From JAKAWQ01 sp963840545 (GTDB lineage Bacteria > Pseudomonadota > Alphaproteobacteria > Acetobacterales > Acetobacteraceae), in assembly GCA_963840545.1 (NCBI GenBank), contig CAWIZE010000007.1, positions 1-64,000 of the forward strand: a stretch of DNA of 64,000 nucleotides, written 5' to 3'. The position numbers and the translations under genes were made by a program. The notes below the pieces were generated by a model, which was not told where the DNA came from, did not search any database, and saw only the letters and a program-made list of their open reading frames with translations. How positions within the stretch are numbered: the first letter of the stretch is position 1; each line of letters begins with the position of its first letter. Of the stretch, positions 1 through 7,690 are shown piece by piece.

Positions 1-583
1 CGGCGGTTGCGAAAACCTCGCGCGGCTCCTCGCCGAGCAGCCAGCGCGCGAGGTCGAAATCATGGATCGTCATGTCGCGGAAGATGCCGCCCGAGCTTGC
101 GATATAGGAGAGCGGCGGCGGCGCGGGGTCGCGGCTGGTGATCACCACCTGGCGCACCGCGCCGATCGCGCCTGCGGCGATCGCGCGATGCACGGCCGCC
201 ATGCCCGGGTCGAAGCGGCGATTGAAGGCGACCATCACCCGCGCCCCGAGCCGCGCGATTTCGACCTCGGCCTGCTCGACCTTGCGGATGTCGAGATCGA
301 CCGGCTTCTCGCAGAGCACGGCCTTGCCCCGCCGCGCCGCCTCGAGCAGCAGCCCGACATGGGTGTCGGTCGGGGTGCCGATGACGACGGCATCCACATC
401 CGCGCGCGCGAGCGTCGCCGCGGGATCGCTCGCCGCCTCGCAGCCGACGCTGTCGGCGAGCGCCGTCGCGGCCTCCGCCACGACATCCGCCACCGCGATG
501 AGGCGGCAGCGCGGATTGGCCGCCGCGTTGGCGGCGTGGATCCGGCCGATGCGTCCGGCGCCCAGCACTGCGATCCGGATCAT
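1..583 (-). CDS. Gfo/Idh/MocA oxidoreductase, inositol 2-dehydrogenase-like (partial)
   Basis: NAD(P)-dependent sugar or inositol dehydrogenase; the 3' part lies beyond the left window edge, so only about 194 residues are visible. The start is the ATG at 583, preceded by GGGAGG. The N-terminus reads MIRIAVLGAGRIGRIHAANA, a Rossmann GxGxxG loop. Family motifs follow in order: EKPVDLD near residue 97 (the lysine is the usual catalytic or cofactor-contacting residue), FNRRFD near residue 123, and SGGIFRDMTIHDFD near residue 169. These match the inositol 2-dehydrogenase (IolG) branch best, but substrate cannot be fixed from sequence. It diverges from an SDR gene and a ribose-type ABC importer, which suggests a polyol or sugar uptake and oxidation locus (inference). 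Confidence 0.85.
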   Translation of the reverse strand, partial: MIRIAVLGAGRIGRIHAANAAANPRCRLIAVADVVAEAATALADSVGCEAASDPAATLARADVDAVVIGTPTDTHVGLLLEAARRGKAVLCEKPVDLDIRKVEQAEVEIARLGARVMVAFNRRFDPGMAAVHRAIAAGAIGAVRQVVITSRDPAPPPLSYIASSGGIFRDMTIHDFDLARWLLGEEPREVFATA

Positions 584-777
584 GCGCGTCCTCCCCAGGA
601 AATTCCGCCCGCCGCGGCGGCACGGCGGTACCACGCCGCTTCGCCGCCGGTCAATCGGGCAGGGCCCGATCCGGCCGGCCACCGCCTCCTTTCGACCGCC
701 GATTGACGCCACCCGCCCCCACCCTGATAGCCTGGACCCAAGCGCCAAGACTGCCTGTCGACGGAGGAAACACCGCG

Positions 778-1605
778 ATGAATCCCGAGACGTTCGAAAA
801 CCTCTCGCTCGGGGGAAAAGTCGCGGTTGTGACCGGCGGCACGCAGGGCCTCGGGGAAGCCGTGGCCCGCCTCTTCGCCGATCGCGGCGCCGCCGGCCTC
901 GTCATCGCCGGACGCAACCGCGCGAACGGCGCGCGGGTGCAGGAATCGCTCGCGGCCAAGGGCACCAAGGCGCTCTACGTGCCGGCCGATCTCGCCGAGG
1001 TCGCGGATGCCCGCGCCGTCATCGCCGCCGCGGGGGAAAAATTCGGCCGCGTCGATGTGCTGGTCAACGCCGCCGCGATCACCGACCGCGGCACGATCTG
1101 GGACACCAGCCCGGAGCTCTTCGATCGGATGTTCGCGATCAATGTCCGTGCGCCGTTCTTCCTCATGCAGGAGGCGGCGCAAATGATGCGGCGCGGCAAA
1201 ACCGGCGGGACGATCGTCAATATCCTTTCGATGTCGGCCTATGGCGGCCAGAGTTTCATCACTGCCTATTGCGCCTCCAAGGGTGCTTTGCTGACGCTGA
1301 CGAAGAATGTCGCCTTCTCGCTGATGCGCCACGGCATCCGCGTCAACGGGCTCTCTGTCGGCTGGATGGACACGCCCGGGGAGGATCGGATCATGCGCAC
1401 CTATCACGGCGCGGCCGATGGCTGGCGCGCAGAGGCGGAGGCCTCGCTCCCCCACGGCCGGCTGGTCAGGCCGGGCGAGGTCGCCCGCGCGGTGGCCTAT
1501 CTCGCGAGCGCGGAATCGGGCCTGATGAGCGGGGCGATCATCGATTTCGACCAGGCGGTGCTGGGCGCCTACGAATCCGCCCCGCAGCCCCCGGCAATCG
1601 TGTAG
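778..1605 (+). CDS. SDR family NAD(P)-dependent oxidoreductase
   Basis: Classical short-chain dehydrogenase of 275 residues. The ATG at 778 is chosen because GGAGG lies just upstream; an in-frame start at 703 would add 25 unrelated residues. The cofactor loop TGGTQGLG is at about residues 19-26, NAAA near 100 supports the central strand, and the catalytic Tyr-x-x-x-Lys is YCASK at 164-168. The C-terminal stretch contains SGAIIDFDQAV, the usual SDR tail before the last strand. It is followed after 5 bp by an ABC permease gene, so it probably belongs to the same transcript and oxidises or reduces a substrate brought in by that importer (inference). The exact substrate is unknown. Confidence 0.88.
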   Translation: MNPETFENLSLGGKVAVVTGGTQGLGEAVARLFADRGAAGLVIAGRNRANGARVQESLAAKGTKALYVPADLAEVADARAVIAAAGEKFGRVDVLVNAAAITDRGTIWDTSPELFDRMFAINVRAPFFLMQEAAQMMRRGKTGGTIVNILSMSAYGGQSFITAYCASKGALLTLTKNVAFSLMRHGIRVNGLSVGWMDTPGEDRIMRTYHGAADGWRAEAEASLPHGRLVRPGEVARAVAYLASAESGLMSGAIIDFDQAVLGAYESAPQPPAIV

Positions 1606-1610
1606 CCGCC

Positions 1611-2585
1611 TTGCGCCGCGTCCTTTCGGAGCTCGTGCTCGTCCCCTGGGCGGGCGTGCTCATCGGCCTCGTCGTCGTCGCGGCCGCGCTCAGCCTGCTG
1701 TCGCCCTACTTCCTGACGTTCAGCAACATCCTCGGCAATGTCTCGCTTTATTTCTCGTGGTTCGCGATCGCGGGCTTCGGCGAGGCGCTGGTGATGATCG
1801 GCGGCGGGCTCGACCTCTCGGTCGGCTCGGCGATGGGATTTTCCGGCATGATCGCGGCCCTGGTGCTGACCGCCGGCCTGCCGCTCTGGCTGGCGATCCT
1901 GGCCGGCCTCGCCGCCGGCGCCCTGGTCGGCTTCGTCAACGGTCTCGCGGTGACGCGGCTCAGCCTCAACCCCTTCATCGCCACCCTGGCCACGCTCGGG
2001 ATCTTCCGCGGCATCACCTACGGCATCGTCCAGGGCCAGGCGATCACGCCGCCGGGCAACGCCGCCGGCACGGTGTTCACCTCTCTCGGCACCGGCGGGC
2101 TCGCCCACGTGCCCACCCCGGTGATCGTCATGCTCGGGCTCGCGCTCGTGCTCTTCGTCGCCCTCAACCACACGCCGTTCGGCCGGCACGTCTATGCGCT
2201 CGGCGGCAACGAGGCGGCGACGCGCCTGCTCGGCCTCGACGTCCGGCGGCTGAAAATGACCGTCTACGTGATCTCCGGCCTCACCGCGGCGATCGGCGGC
2301 ATCCTGCTCACCGCGCGCGCCGGCACCGCCCTGCCCGACGCCGCGGAGGGCTACGAATTGCAGGTGATCGCCGGGGTGATCATCGGCGGGGTGAGCCTCT
2401 CGGGCGGGCAGGGGACGATTCCCGGCGTCCTTTTCGGCGCCGCCCTGCTCGGCGTCATCAGCAACGGCATCGTGCTGGCCGGGCTCGCCGGCTATTGGCA
2501 GCAGCTCATCACCGGCCTCGTCATCGCCGCCGCCGCGGCCCTTGACGTGCTTCGCCAACGGCTCGCATATCTGCGGGCGGCCTGA
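1611..2585 (+). CDS. Ribose/sugar-type ABC transporter permease (RbsC family)
   Basis: Inner-membrane permease of 324 residues, counted from TTG at 1611, which is 5 bp after the SDR stop; GTG at 1635 is an alternative. Neither start has a strong ribosome site, so translation is probably coupled to the SDR gene. The protein is almost wholly hydrophobic with several membrane spans. It carries the family signatures GGGLDLSVGS (near residue 65) and GGVSLSGGQGT (near residue 258) of the BPD_transp_2 / RbsC fold. The binding protein and ATPase genes follow in the same direction, giving a complete ribose-type importer. Confidence 0.88.
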   Translation: MRRVLSELVLVPWAGVLIGLVVVAAALSLLSPYFLTFSNILGNVSLYFSWFAIAGFGEALVMIGGGLDLSVGSAMGFSGMIAALVLTAGLPLWLAILAGLAAGALVGFVNGLAVTRLSLNPFIATLATLGIFRGITYGIVQGQAITPPGNAAGTVFTSLGTGGLAHVPTPVIVMLGLALVLFVALNHTPFGRHVYALGGNEAATRLLGLDVRRLKMTVYVISGLTAAIGGILLTARAGTALPDAAEGYELQVIAGVIIGGVSLSGGQGTIPGVLFGAALLGVISNGIVLAGLAGYWQQLITGLVIAAAAALDVLRQRLAYLRAA

Positions 2586-2661
2586 GGCCCACAGGAGATC
2601 GATGATCGAAAGATCAATGATCGAAGGAGGCATCGGGAGAAAAGAGAAAAGGGGAAACGCC

Positions 2662-3718
2662 ATGCCGAAAGTACCCGCAGCCGATCGGGCAAAGCCTGGT
2701 TCCGCTCCGCCGCCGCACGCTGTTGCGCGCAGGCGCGCTCGCCGCCGGCGCCGGCCTGCTCGCCCGGCCCGCGATCGTGCGGGCCGCCCGGCGCTATTCC
2801 ATCGCCGTCATTCCCAAGGCGCTCGACAACCCCGTCTTCTACTATGCCCATTACGGCGCCCAGAAACGCGGCGCCGAGCTCGGCGACGTGGACGTGCTCT
2901 GGACCGCCTCCACCACCTCGGACGCCAGCGCCGAGGCCGAGGTCCTCTCCGGCCTCATCACCCGCCACATCGATGGAATGGCGGTGGACGCCAACGCGCC
3001 GCAGCCGCTGATCGCGCCGATCAACCAGGCGGTCGCCGCCGGGATCAAGGTGATCACCTGGGATTCCGACGTTCCCGATTCGAAGCGACCGATCTTCTAC
3101 GGCGTCGACAGCTACAAGATGGGCCAGGCGCTCGGCGAGCAGACGATCAAGTTCATGGGCGAGACCGGCACGGTGATCCTGGTGAGCGGCGGGCCGGGCG
3201 CGACCAACCTCAACGCAAGGCTCAAGGGTGCCACCGACACGCTGGCGAAATATCCGGGCGTCAAGACGCTGGGCCCGTTCTTCCATTACGACGATCTCGT
3301 CAAGGCGCAGGAGCTGACCAACAACCTGCTCGTCTCGCACCCGGATGCCGGCGCGCTGCTGATCGTCGCCGGGGTGCCCTTCTTCGGCAAGATGAGCGCG
3401 CTGCCCGAGGTCATCAAGAACAAGGGCAAGGTCAAGATCATCAGCACCGACGTGCTCGCCCCGGAGCTTCCCTTCGTCGCCGACGGCTATGTCCAGGCGC
3501 TGGTCGGCCAGGATTACTGGGGCTGGGGCTACCAGACGGTGAGCATCATCCACAACCTCCTCACCGATCCGCACTGCAGCTACCCGGCGCTGGTGCCGCA
3601 GGCGATGCCGGTCGTGACGGGCGACAACGTCAAGGACTGGATCGCGAAATGGGACCAGGCGAAGACGCCGGTGGGCGCGGCCGAGGCCTTCAAGGAGCCG
3701 CCGCTCGGCTGCATGTGA
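2662..3718 (+). CDS. Periplasmic sugar-binding protein, Tat-exported (frame problem at 5' end)
   Basis: RbsB-like solute-binding protein for the flanking permease and ATPase. The mature part (IAVIPKALDNPVFYY onward) has the periplasmic-binding fold of the Peripla_BP_4 type, ending at 3718. A twin-arginine signal, LRRRTLLRAGALAAGAG, is readable just upstream but in a frame without a nearby ATG. The good start, ATG 2662 behind AGGGGAAACGCC, is one base out of phase with it. Removing one C from the run at 2674-2676 would join them into MPKVPQPIGQSLVPLRRRTLL. Without that correction translation would need TTG 2723, which cuts off the RRR motif. I take the extra base to be an error or recent mutation. 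Confidence 0.8.
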
Positions 3719-3752
3719 TGTTGTATGTGATGGGGCATGCGAGGGCGCCGCG

Positions 3753-4529
3753 ATGAGCGAGAAGCCGCTCTCGCCCCCGCTGCTTTCGCTGCGCGGCATC
3801 CTCAAGCATTACGGGCCGGTCCACGCGCTCGACGGGGTCGATTTCGATCTTTTTCCGGGGGAGATCGTCGGCCTCGTCGGCGACAACGGCGCCGGCAAAT
3901 CGACGCTCGTCAAGGTGATGTCGGGCGCGCTCCAGCCCGATGCGGGGACGATCGCTTTCGAAGGCCAACCGGTGGTGCTCCGCTCGCCGCTCGAGGCGCG
4001 CGCGATCGGGATCGAGACGGTCTACCAGGACCTCGCCGTGATCCCCTGGCTCGATGTCGAGGCGAACCTCTTCCTCGGCCGCGAGATCACCGGCACGCGC
4101 TGGTGGAACCGCTGGCTGCTCGACAAGCCGGCGATGCGGCGCGAGGCGGCGAGCCACATCGCCTCGCTCCGGGTCGGGCTCAAATCGGTGCGCCAGCCGG
4201 TCGGGCTGCTTTCGGGCGGGCAGCGGCAGAGCGTGGCGGTCGCGCGCGCCATCTCCTGGGGACGCAAGGTGGTGATCATGGACGAGCCCACGGCCGCGCT
4301 CGGCGTGCGCGAATCCGAGGGCGTGCTCGACCTCATCCGCCGCGTCAAGGAGCGCGGCCTCGCCGTGCTGCTGATCAGCCACAACCTCCCGCATGTCTTC
4401 CAGGTGACCGACCGCATCTTCGTCCTTCTCCATGGGCGCGAGGCCGGCACGCTGGTGACGCGCACGGCGCATGTGAGCGAAGTGGTCGGGCTTATCACCG
4501 GCGTCAGCGTCTCCGCCGCCGTCGCATGA
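3753..4529 (+). CDS. Sugar ABC transporter ATP-binding protein
   Basis: Single-domain ATPase of 258 residues that powers the RbsC-type permease upstream. Walker A is GDNGAGKST at residues 43-51, the Q-loop lies in VYQDLAV, the ABC signature is LSGGQRQS near 153, and Walker B is VVIMDEPTAAL near 173, followed by the switch histidine in ISHN. It is half the length of the two-domain RbsA/MglA proteins, like the FrcA-type ATPases of alphaproteobacterial sugar importers. The order permease, binding protein, ATPase is closed by this gene; a 447-bp gap follows. Confidence 0.9.
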   Translation: MSEKPLSPPLLSLRGILKHYGPVHALDGVDFDLFPGEIVGLVGDNGAGKSTLVKVMSGALQPDAGTIAFEGQPVVLRSPLEARAIGIETVYQDLAVIPWLDVEANLFLGREITGTRWWNRWLLDKPAMRREAASHIASLRVGLKSVRQPVGLLSGGQRQSVAVARAISWGRKVVIMDEPTAALGVRESEGVLDLIRRVKERGLAVLLISHNLPHVFQVTDRIFVLLHGREAGTLVTRTAHVSEVVGLITGVSVSAAVA

Positions 4530-4976
4530 GAGCGCGGATCGCGCGAGAACGGATCGCGGGGCAGGAGTGACCGGCGCAGGCGTGAAATGTTGCGGCGCGA
4601 TCCACGCTTACACAAGCGACGGGATTCGTTAACGGTATTCGCGGAGTCTCGCCCAACCGGTCGCGGATGCGGCGACGCCGGGCGGACGCGATGCCACAAT
4701 GTTGATCTGGATCAATGCGAATTGGTCCTCTCGCGCGTGCTATCCATGTAGGCAGCTCTCCCCCGGCGTTGCGCAAAGGGGGCCTGGAGGCGGAAAGCCG
4801 GATGACCGAGCGCGGCGCTGCATCACGCTTGCTTGCGGTGAGCGTCCGCGGCGGAGTAGGGAAGCATCGTTCTTCGGTTTCGCGTATGGATCGAAATCTC
4901 GATCGCTGAACCATGGGGCGGAGGTCGCGGCCTCCCCTCGCGTCCGGCCAAGAGCGGGGGTTGCGATAGGGCCAAG
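4530..4976. other. Intergenic region upstream of the DUF2092-sulfatase cluster
   Basis: No credible gene is seen in these 447 bases. The notable content is an FNR-type palindrome at 4702-4715 with a plausible -10 (TGCTATCC, 4738-4745) at class II spacing. The last 200 bases before the next start are GC-rich and without clear structure. Confidence 0.5.
4702..4715 (+). promoter_or_regulatory. FNR/FixK/DNR-type binding site
   Basis: The sequence TTGATCTGGATCAA is a perfect TTGAT-N4-ATCAA palindrome, the consensus for the anaerobic CRP/FNR family. An extended -10-like TGCTATCC starts about 30 bp after the palindrome centre, which would place a transcription start near 4752 with the site centred near -42, the usual class II activator position. 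The next gene in that direction is the DUF2092 gene at 4977, heading the sulfatase cluster. This suggests oxygen- or NO-responsive expression of that cluster (inference). Confidence 0.55.
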
Positions 4977-5812
4977 ATGGAGACACCCGGCCGAGCGAGG
5001 CTCTGGGCGGTCGCGGCGTTGATCGGGGCGCTGATCGGCTTGATGGCTCTCGGCACGGCGCGGGCGCAGCAGCCGCAACCGCCGGCCGCGCCGCGGCCGC
5101 CGGAGCATCCGGCGATCGAGCCGGCCGCGCTCGAGATCATCCGGGCGACGAGCGAGCGGCTCGCGGGCGCGCAGTCGATGAGCTTCACGGCCGTCGCGAC
5201 CTACAAGTCTCCGGCGCGCGAACGGTCAGCCGCTCTATTACACGACGCTTTCCAATGTGCTGGCCGCAGAGGCCGGACAAGCTCCGCGTGATCACGCCGG
5301 GCGACGGTCCGGCCTCGGACTTCTATTACGACGGCAAGACGATGACCGCCTATGCGCCGGCGGCGAACCTGGTCGCGATCGTGGCCGCGCCGCCGACGAT
5401 CGACGCGATGATGGCGGAGCTCGCGCGCAGGCCGCGATCTTTTTCCCCTTCGCCGAGGTCATCGTCTCCGACCCGGACAAGCACCTCTCCGAGGGGCTGA
5501 CCTCGGCCTTCGTCGTCGGCCAGTCGATGGTCGTGGGCGGGACGATCACCGATATGGTGGCCTTCTCGAACGGCAATGTGCGAGGCGGAGATCTGGATCG
5601 GCATCAATGACGGCCTGCCGCGCATGCTCCGCGCGATCTATGCCAAGGATCCCGCCGAAATTGACCTACGAGATCGAGTTCTCGAACTGGCGGATGGATC
5701 CGCAGGTGACGCCGGCCGATTTTTCCTTCGCCCCGCCGCCGACGCGCCGCGCATGGCGTTCGCCCGGCCTGACGCGCTGCCGCAACGAGGCCGTGAACAA
5801 GGGAGGACGTGA
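4977..5812 (+). pseudogene. DUF2092 secreted protein, frame broken by several indels
   Basis: A signal peptide (residues 1-31, ending ARAQ) opens the protein from ATG 4977. DUF2092 family segments can then be read, but in changing frames: NGQPLYYTTLSNVL, QRPDKLRVITPGDGPASDFY, APPTIDAMMAELA, QAAIFFPFAEVIVSDPD, FVVGQSMVVGGTITDMVAF, EIWIGINDGLPRMLRAIYA, LTYEIEFSNWRMD, and ADAPRMAFARPDA before a stop at 5810. Frame changes lie near 5219, 5268, 5430, 5581, 5660 and 5735; four look like one extra base and two like one missing (or two extra) bases. The protein meaning is well preserved between the breaks, so recent mutation or sequencing error is as likely as true decay. The stop overlaps the next ATG. 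DUF2092 has no established biochemical function. Confidence 0.7.
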
Positions 5813-6570
5813 TGAGGAGGCCGATCACCTGCGAACGGGGCATCGCCTGCCGCTCCTGCGGTCGCGGCGCCCGCCGGCGCCTGGATCGGCCGCGGCGGTA
5901 CACCGGCGGGGGCGGGTACCACTGCGGCGCGGCCGGCGGCGACGGCCACTGGGCCGCCGGAGCCAATGGTCACGGCGCCACCGGTACCACGGCACGACGG
6001 CAGTGGCGAGCACTATGCCACGAGCTCGCGCGGCGGCACGGCGAGGCCCAGAACGGAAGCTGGTCCGCGACAACCGCGAACGGCCATAGCAACTCCGGCA
6101 CCTACGGCACCACCGCCTACGGCACGCACTACGCGACGGGATCCTATGGCGGCGCGGTCGCCACCAACAACGGCCATTGGGCCGCCGAAGACAACGGCAA
6201 CTACGCCTACGGCACCCACTATTACGGCGCCGCGACCTATGCCGGCGCCTATCATCCGCCCGCGGTCGTCAACCAGTATTACGCCACCGGCTGCTACAAT
6301 TGCGGCGGCTGGTCGGCGGCGGGCGCCGCCGCGGCCGGCGCGGTCGCCGGCGTCGCGGTGGGGGCCGCGATCGGCGCCGCCCGGCCGCGCCGCCGCCAGT
6401 CCCTGCCGTCGCGTCGCCCTACGCCATCGGCACGTCTATGCCGCCTGCCGCCGGGCTGCGTTTACGCCCCGGTCGGCGGCAGGGCGTACTATGCGTGCAA
6501 CGGGGTGTGGTTCACCCCTATTACGGCGCGAACGGTGCTCTATTATGCCATCGTCCCCGCGCCGACGTGA
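5812..6570 (+). pseudogene. Gly/Ala/Tyr-rich secreted protein, frame broken
   Basis: Partner of the DUF2092 gene, starting at ATG 5812 behind GGGAGG, with the stop of the upstream gene overlapping. A signal-like stretch (AVAAPAGAWIGRGG) is in a different frame from the start. The main body, from about 6030 to 6390, is one frame of low-complexity repeats such as GTYGTTAYGTHYATGSYGG and GNYAYGTHYYGAATYAGAY, then an Ala/Gly hydrophobic hairpin (AAAAGAVAGVAVGAAIGAA). The C-terminus alternates between two frames (SPYAIGTSMPP, CVYAPVGGRAYYACNGVWF, PYYGANG, YYAIVPAP) to a stop at 6568. Such proteins often accompany DUF2092 genes; no function is known. Frame changes are of both signs here. Confidence 0.55.
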
Positions 6571-6647
6571 GGCGGGCGGTCCGCGGCTGATGTTGCGCCG
6601 GCGCTCCGGGGGCCGGCGCGCGTGATATCCGCACGGGAGACAAGAAT

Positions 6648-7517
6648 GTGGCGCGAGATGCGGCGACGATGCGAGCGAGCCTGGCCGCAATCGTCGCGGC
6701 GGCTCTTCTCGTTTCGCTTCTCCCGATCGCCGCGCGCGCCGAGGTCTCGGCCAATGACGGCTACGCCCCGGATGGCAGCTATGAGTGGCACGTGGAGCTC
6801 GCGCCGTACGGTTGGGTGCCGGCGACCAGCGCGCATATCAAGCTCGGCAGCGGCGCGAGCGCCAACGTCAATGCGGGCATTCCCACCGTATCGGATCTGC
6901 GCAACGTCCTCACCGGCGCCTTCATGGGCTTCGGCCTCGTCCGCTACGGACCCTGGTCGGCGCAGATGGATGTCGATTATGCCTCCCTCTCGCAGACCAA
7001 GGGGCTCGGGCCCGGCCCGCTCGGTATCGTCGGGCGCACGCTCGATGTCAGCAGCACGCTCTTGCGCGTGGCGCCCGGCTTTGGCTACGAGGTGTACAAA
7101 GGCGCGCTTGGCGCGGTTCCGGCGACGCTCGACGCCCAGGTCGGCTTCGCCTACTTCACCTCCAGCACCTCGCTCGACCTCAGCCGGTTCGGGCCCGCCG
7201 GCGCCGCGCTCCCGGGCAGCACGGCGAGCAGCAACAGCAGCTTTGTCCAGCCGTGGCTCGGCTTCCACGCCGCGATCTATCCCTGGCCGCGCTGGCGGTT
7301 CGAACTCTCCGCGCTGGTGCAGGGGCTCGGCGTCTCCGGCGGCTCGTGGGGCTGGGGCGCCGGCGCTTACGCAACCTGGGCGGCGACGAAATGGCTCAAT
7401 CTCGTCGGCGGGTTCCGCGCCCTGAACAGCACCAACAACGAAAGATCGAGCGCGGTGATCCGCTCGATCAGCGTCACTCTCTACGGTCCTCTGGTCGGCC
7501 TCGACTTCACCTTCTGA
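6648..7517 (+). CDS. Outer-membrane beta-barrel protein
   Basis: An intact frame of 289 residues from GTG 6648, which has GGGAGA at good distance; ATG 6669 is an alternative. A signal peptide ends at about residue 31 (AARA). The rest alternates polar and aromatic strands (VELAPYGWVPATS, WSAQMDVDYASL, AAIYPWPRWRFELSALVQG, LYGPLVGLDFTF) and ends in phenylalanine, the typical C-terminal signature for BAM-inserted barrels. It is the only unbroken gene between the DUF2092 pair and the sulfatase. The stop codon sits inside a 14-bp tandem repeat. Confidence 0.75.
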   Translation: MARDAATMRASLAAIVAAALLVSLLPIAARAEVSANDGYAPDGSYEWHVELAPYGWVPATSAHIKLGSGASANVNAGIPTVSDLRNVLTGAFMGFGLVRYGPWSAQMDVDYASLSQTKGLGPGPLGIVGRTLDVSSTLLRVAPGFGYEVYKGALGAVPATLDAQVGFAYFTSSTSLDLSRFGPAGAALPGSTASSNSSFVQPWLGFHAAIYPWPRWRFELSALVQGLGVSGGSWGWGAGAYATWAATKWLNLVGGFRALNSTNNERSSAVIRSISVTLYGPLVGLDFTF

Positions 7518-7551
7518 CCGGCACCCTCTGACCGGCGCCTTCTGACGGACG
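7510..7551. repeat. 14-bp tandem repeat containing the stop codon of the OMP gene
   Basis: Three copies of a unit like CCTTCTGACCGGCA. The first contains the real TGA (7515). The second and third put TGA at 7529 and 7543, so the three stops fall in three different reading frames. Confidence 0.75.
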
Positions 7552-7690
7552 AGCCCGCCTCGGCCCGCTTTCGTCCTTCCATGCCGGCGGCGCGCCACCC
7601 GCGGACGATCGACACCGCGACATGCCATATCGGGTTCCGCTGCATCGTCCGCGGCGGCAAATAACGAAAATCCAGGAGGGAAACGATCCA

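Noticed and set aside
4699..5022. Small gene starting next to the FNR-type site
   Set aside because: Product is Arg/Pro/Gly-rich without domain, overlaps the real DUF2092 start and has no ribosome site.
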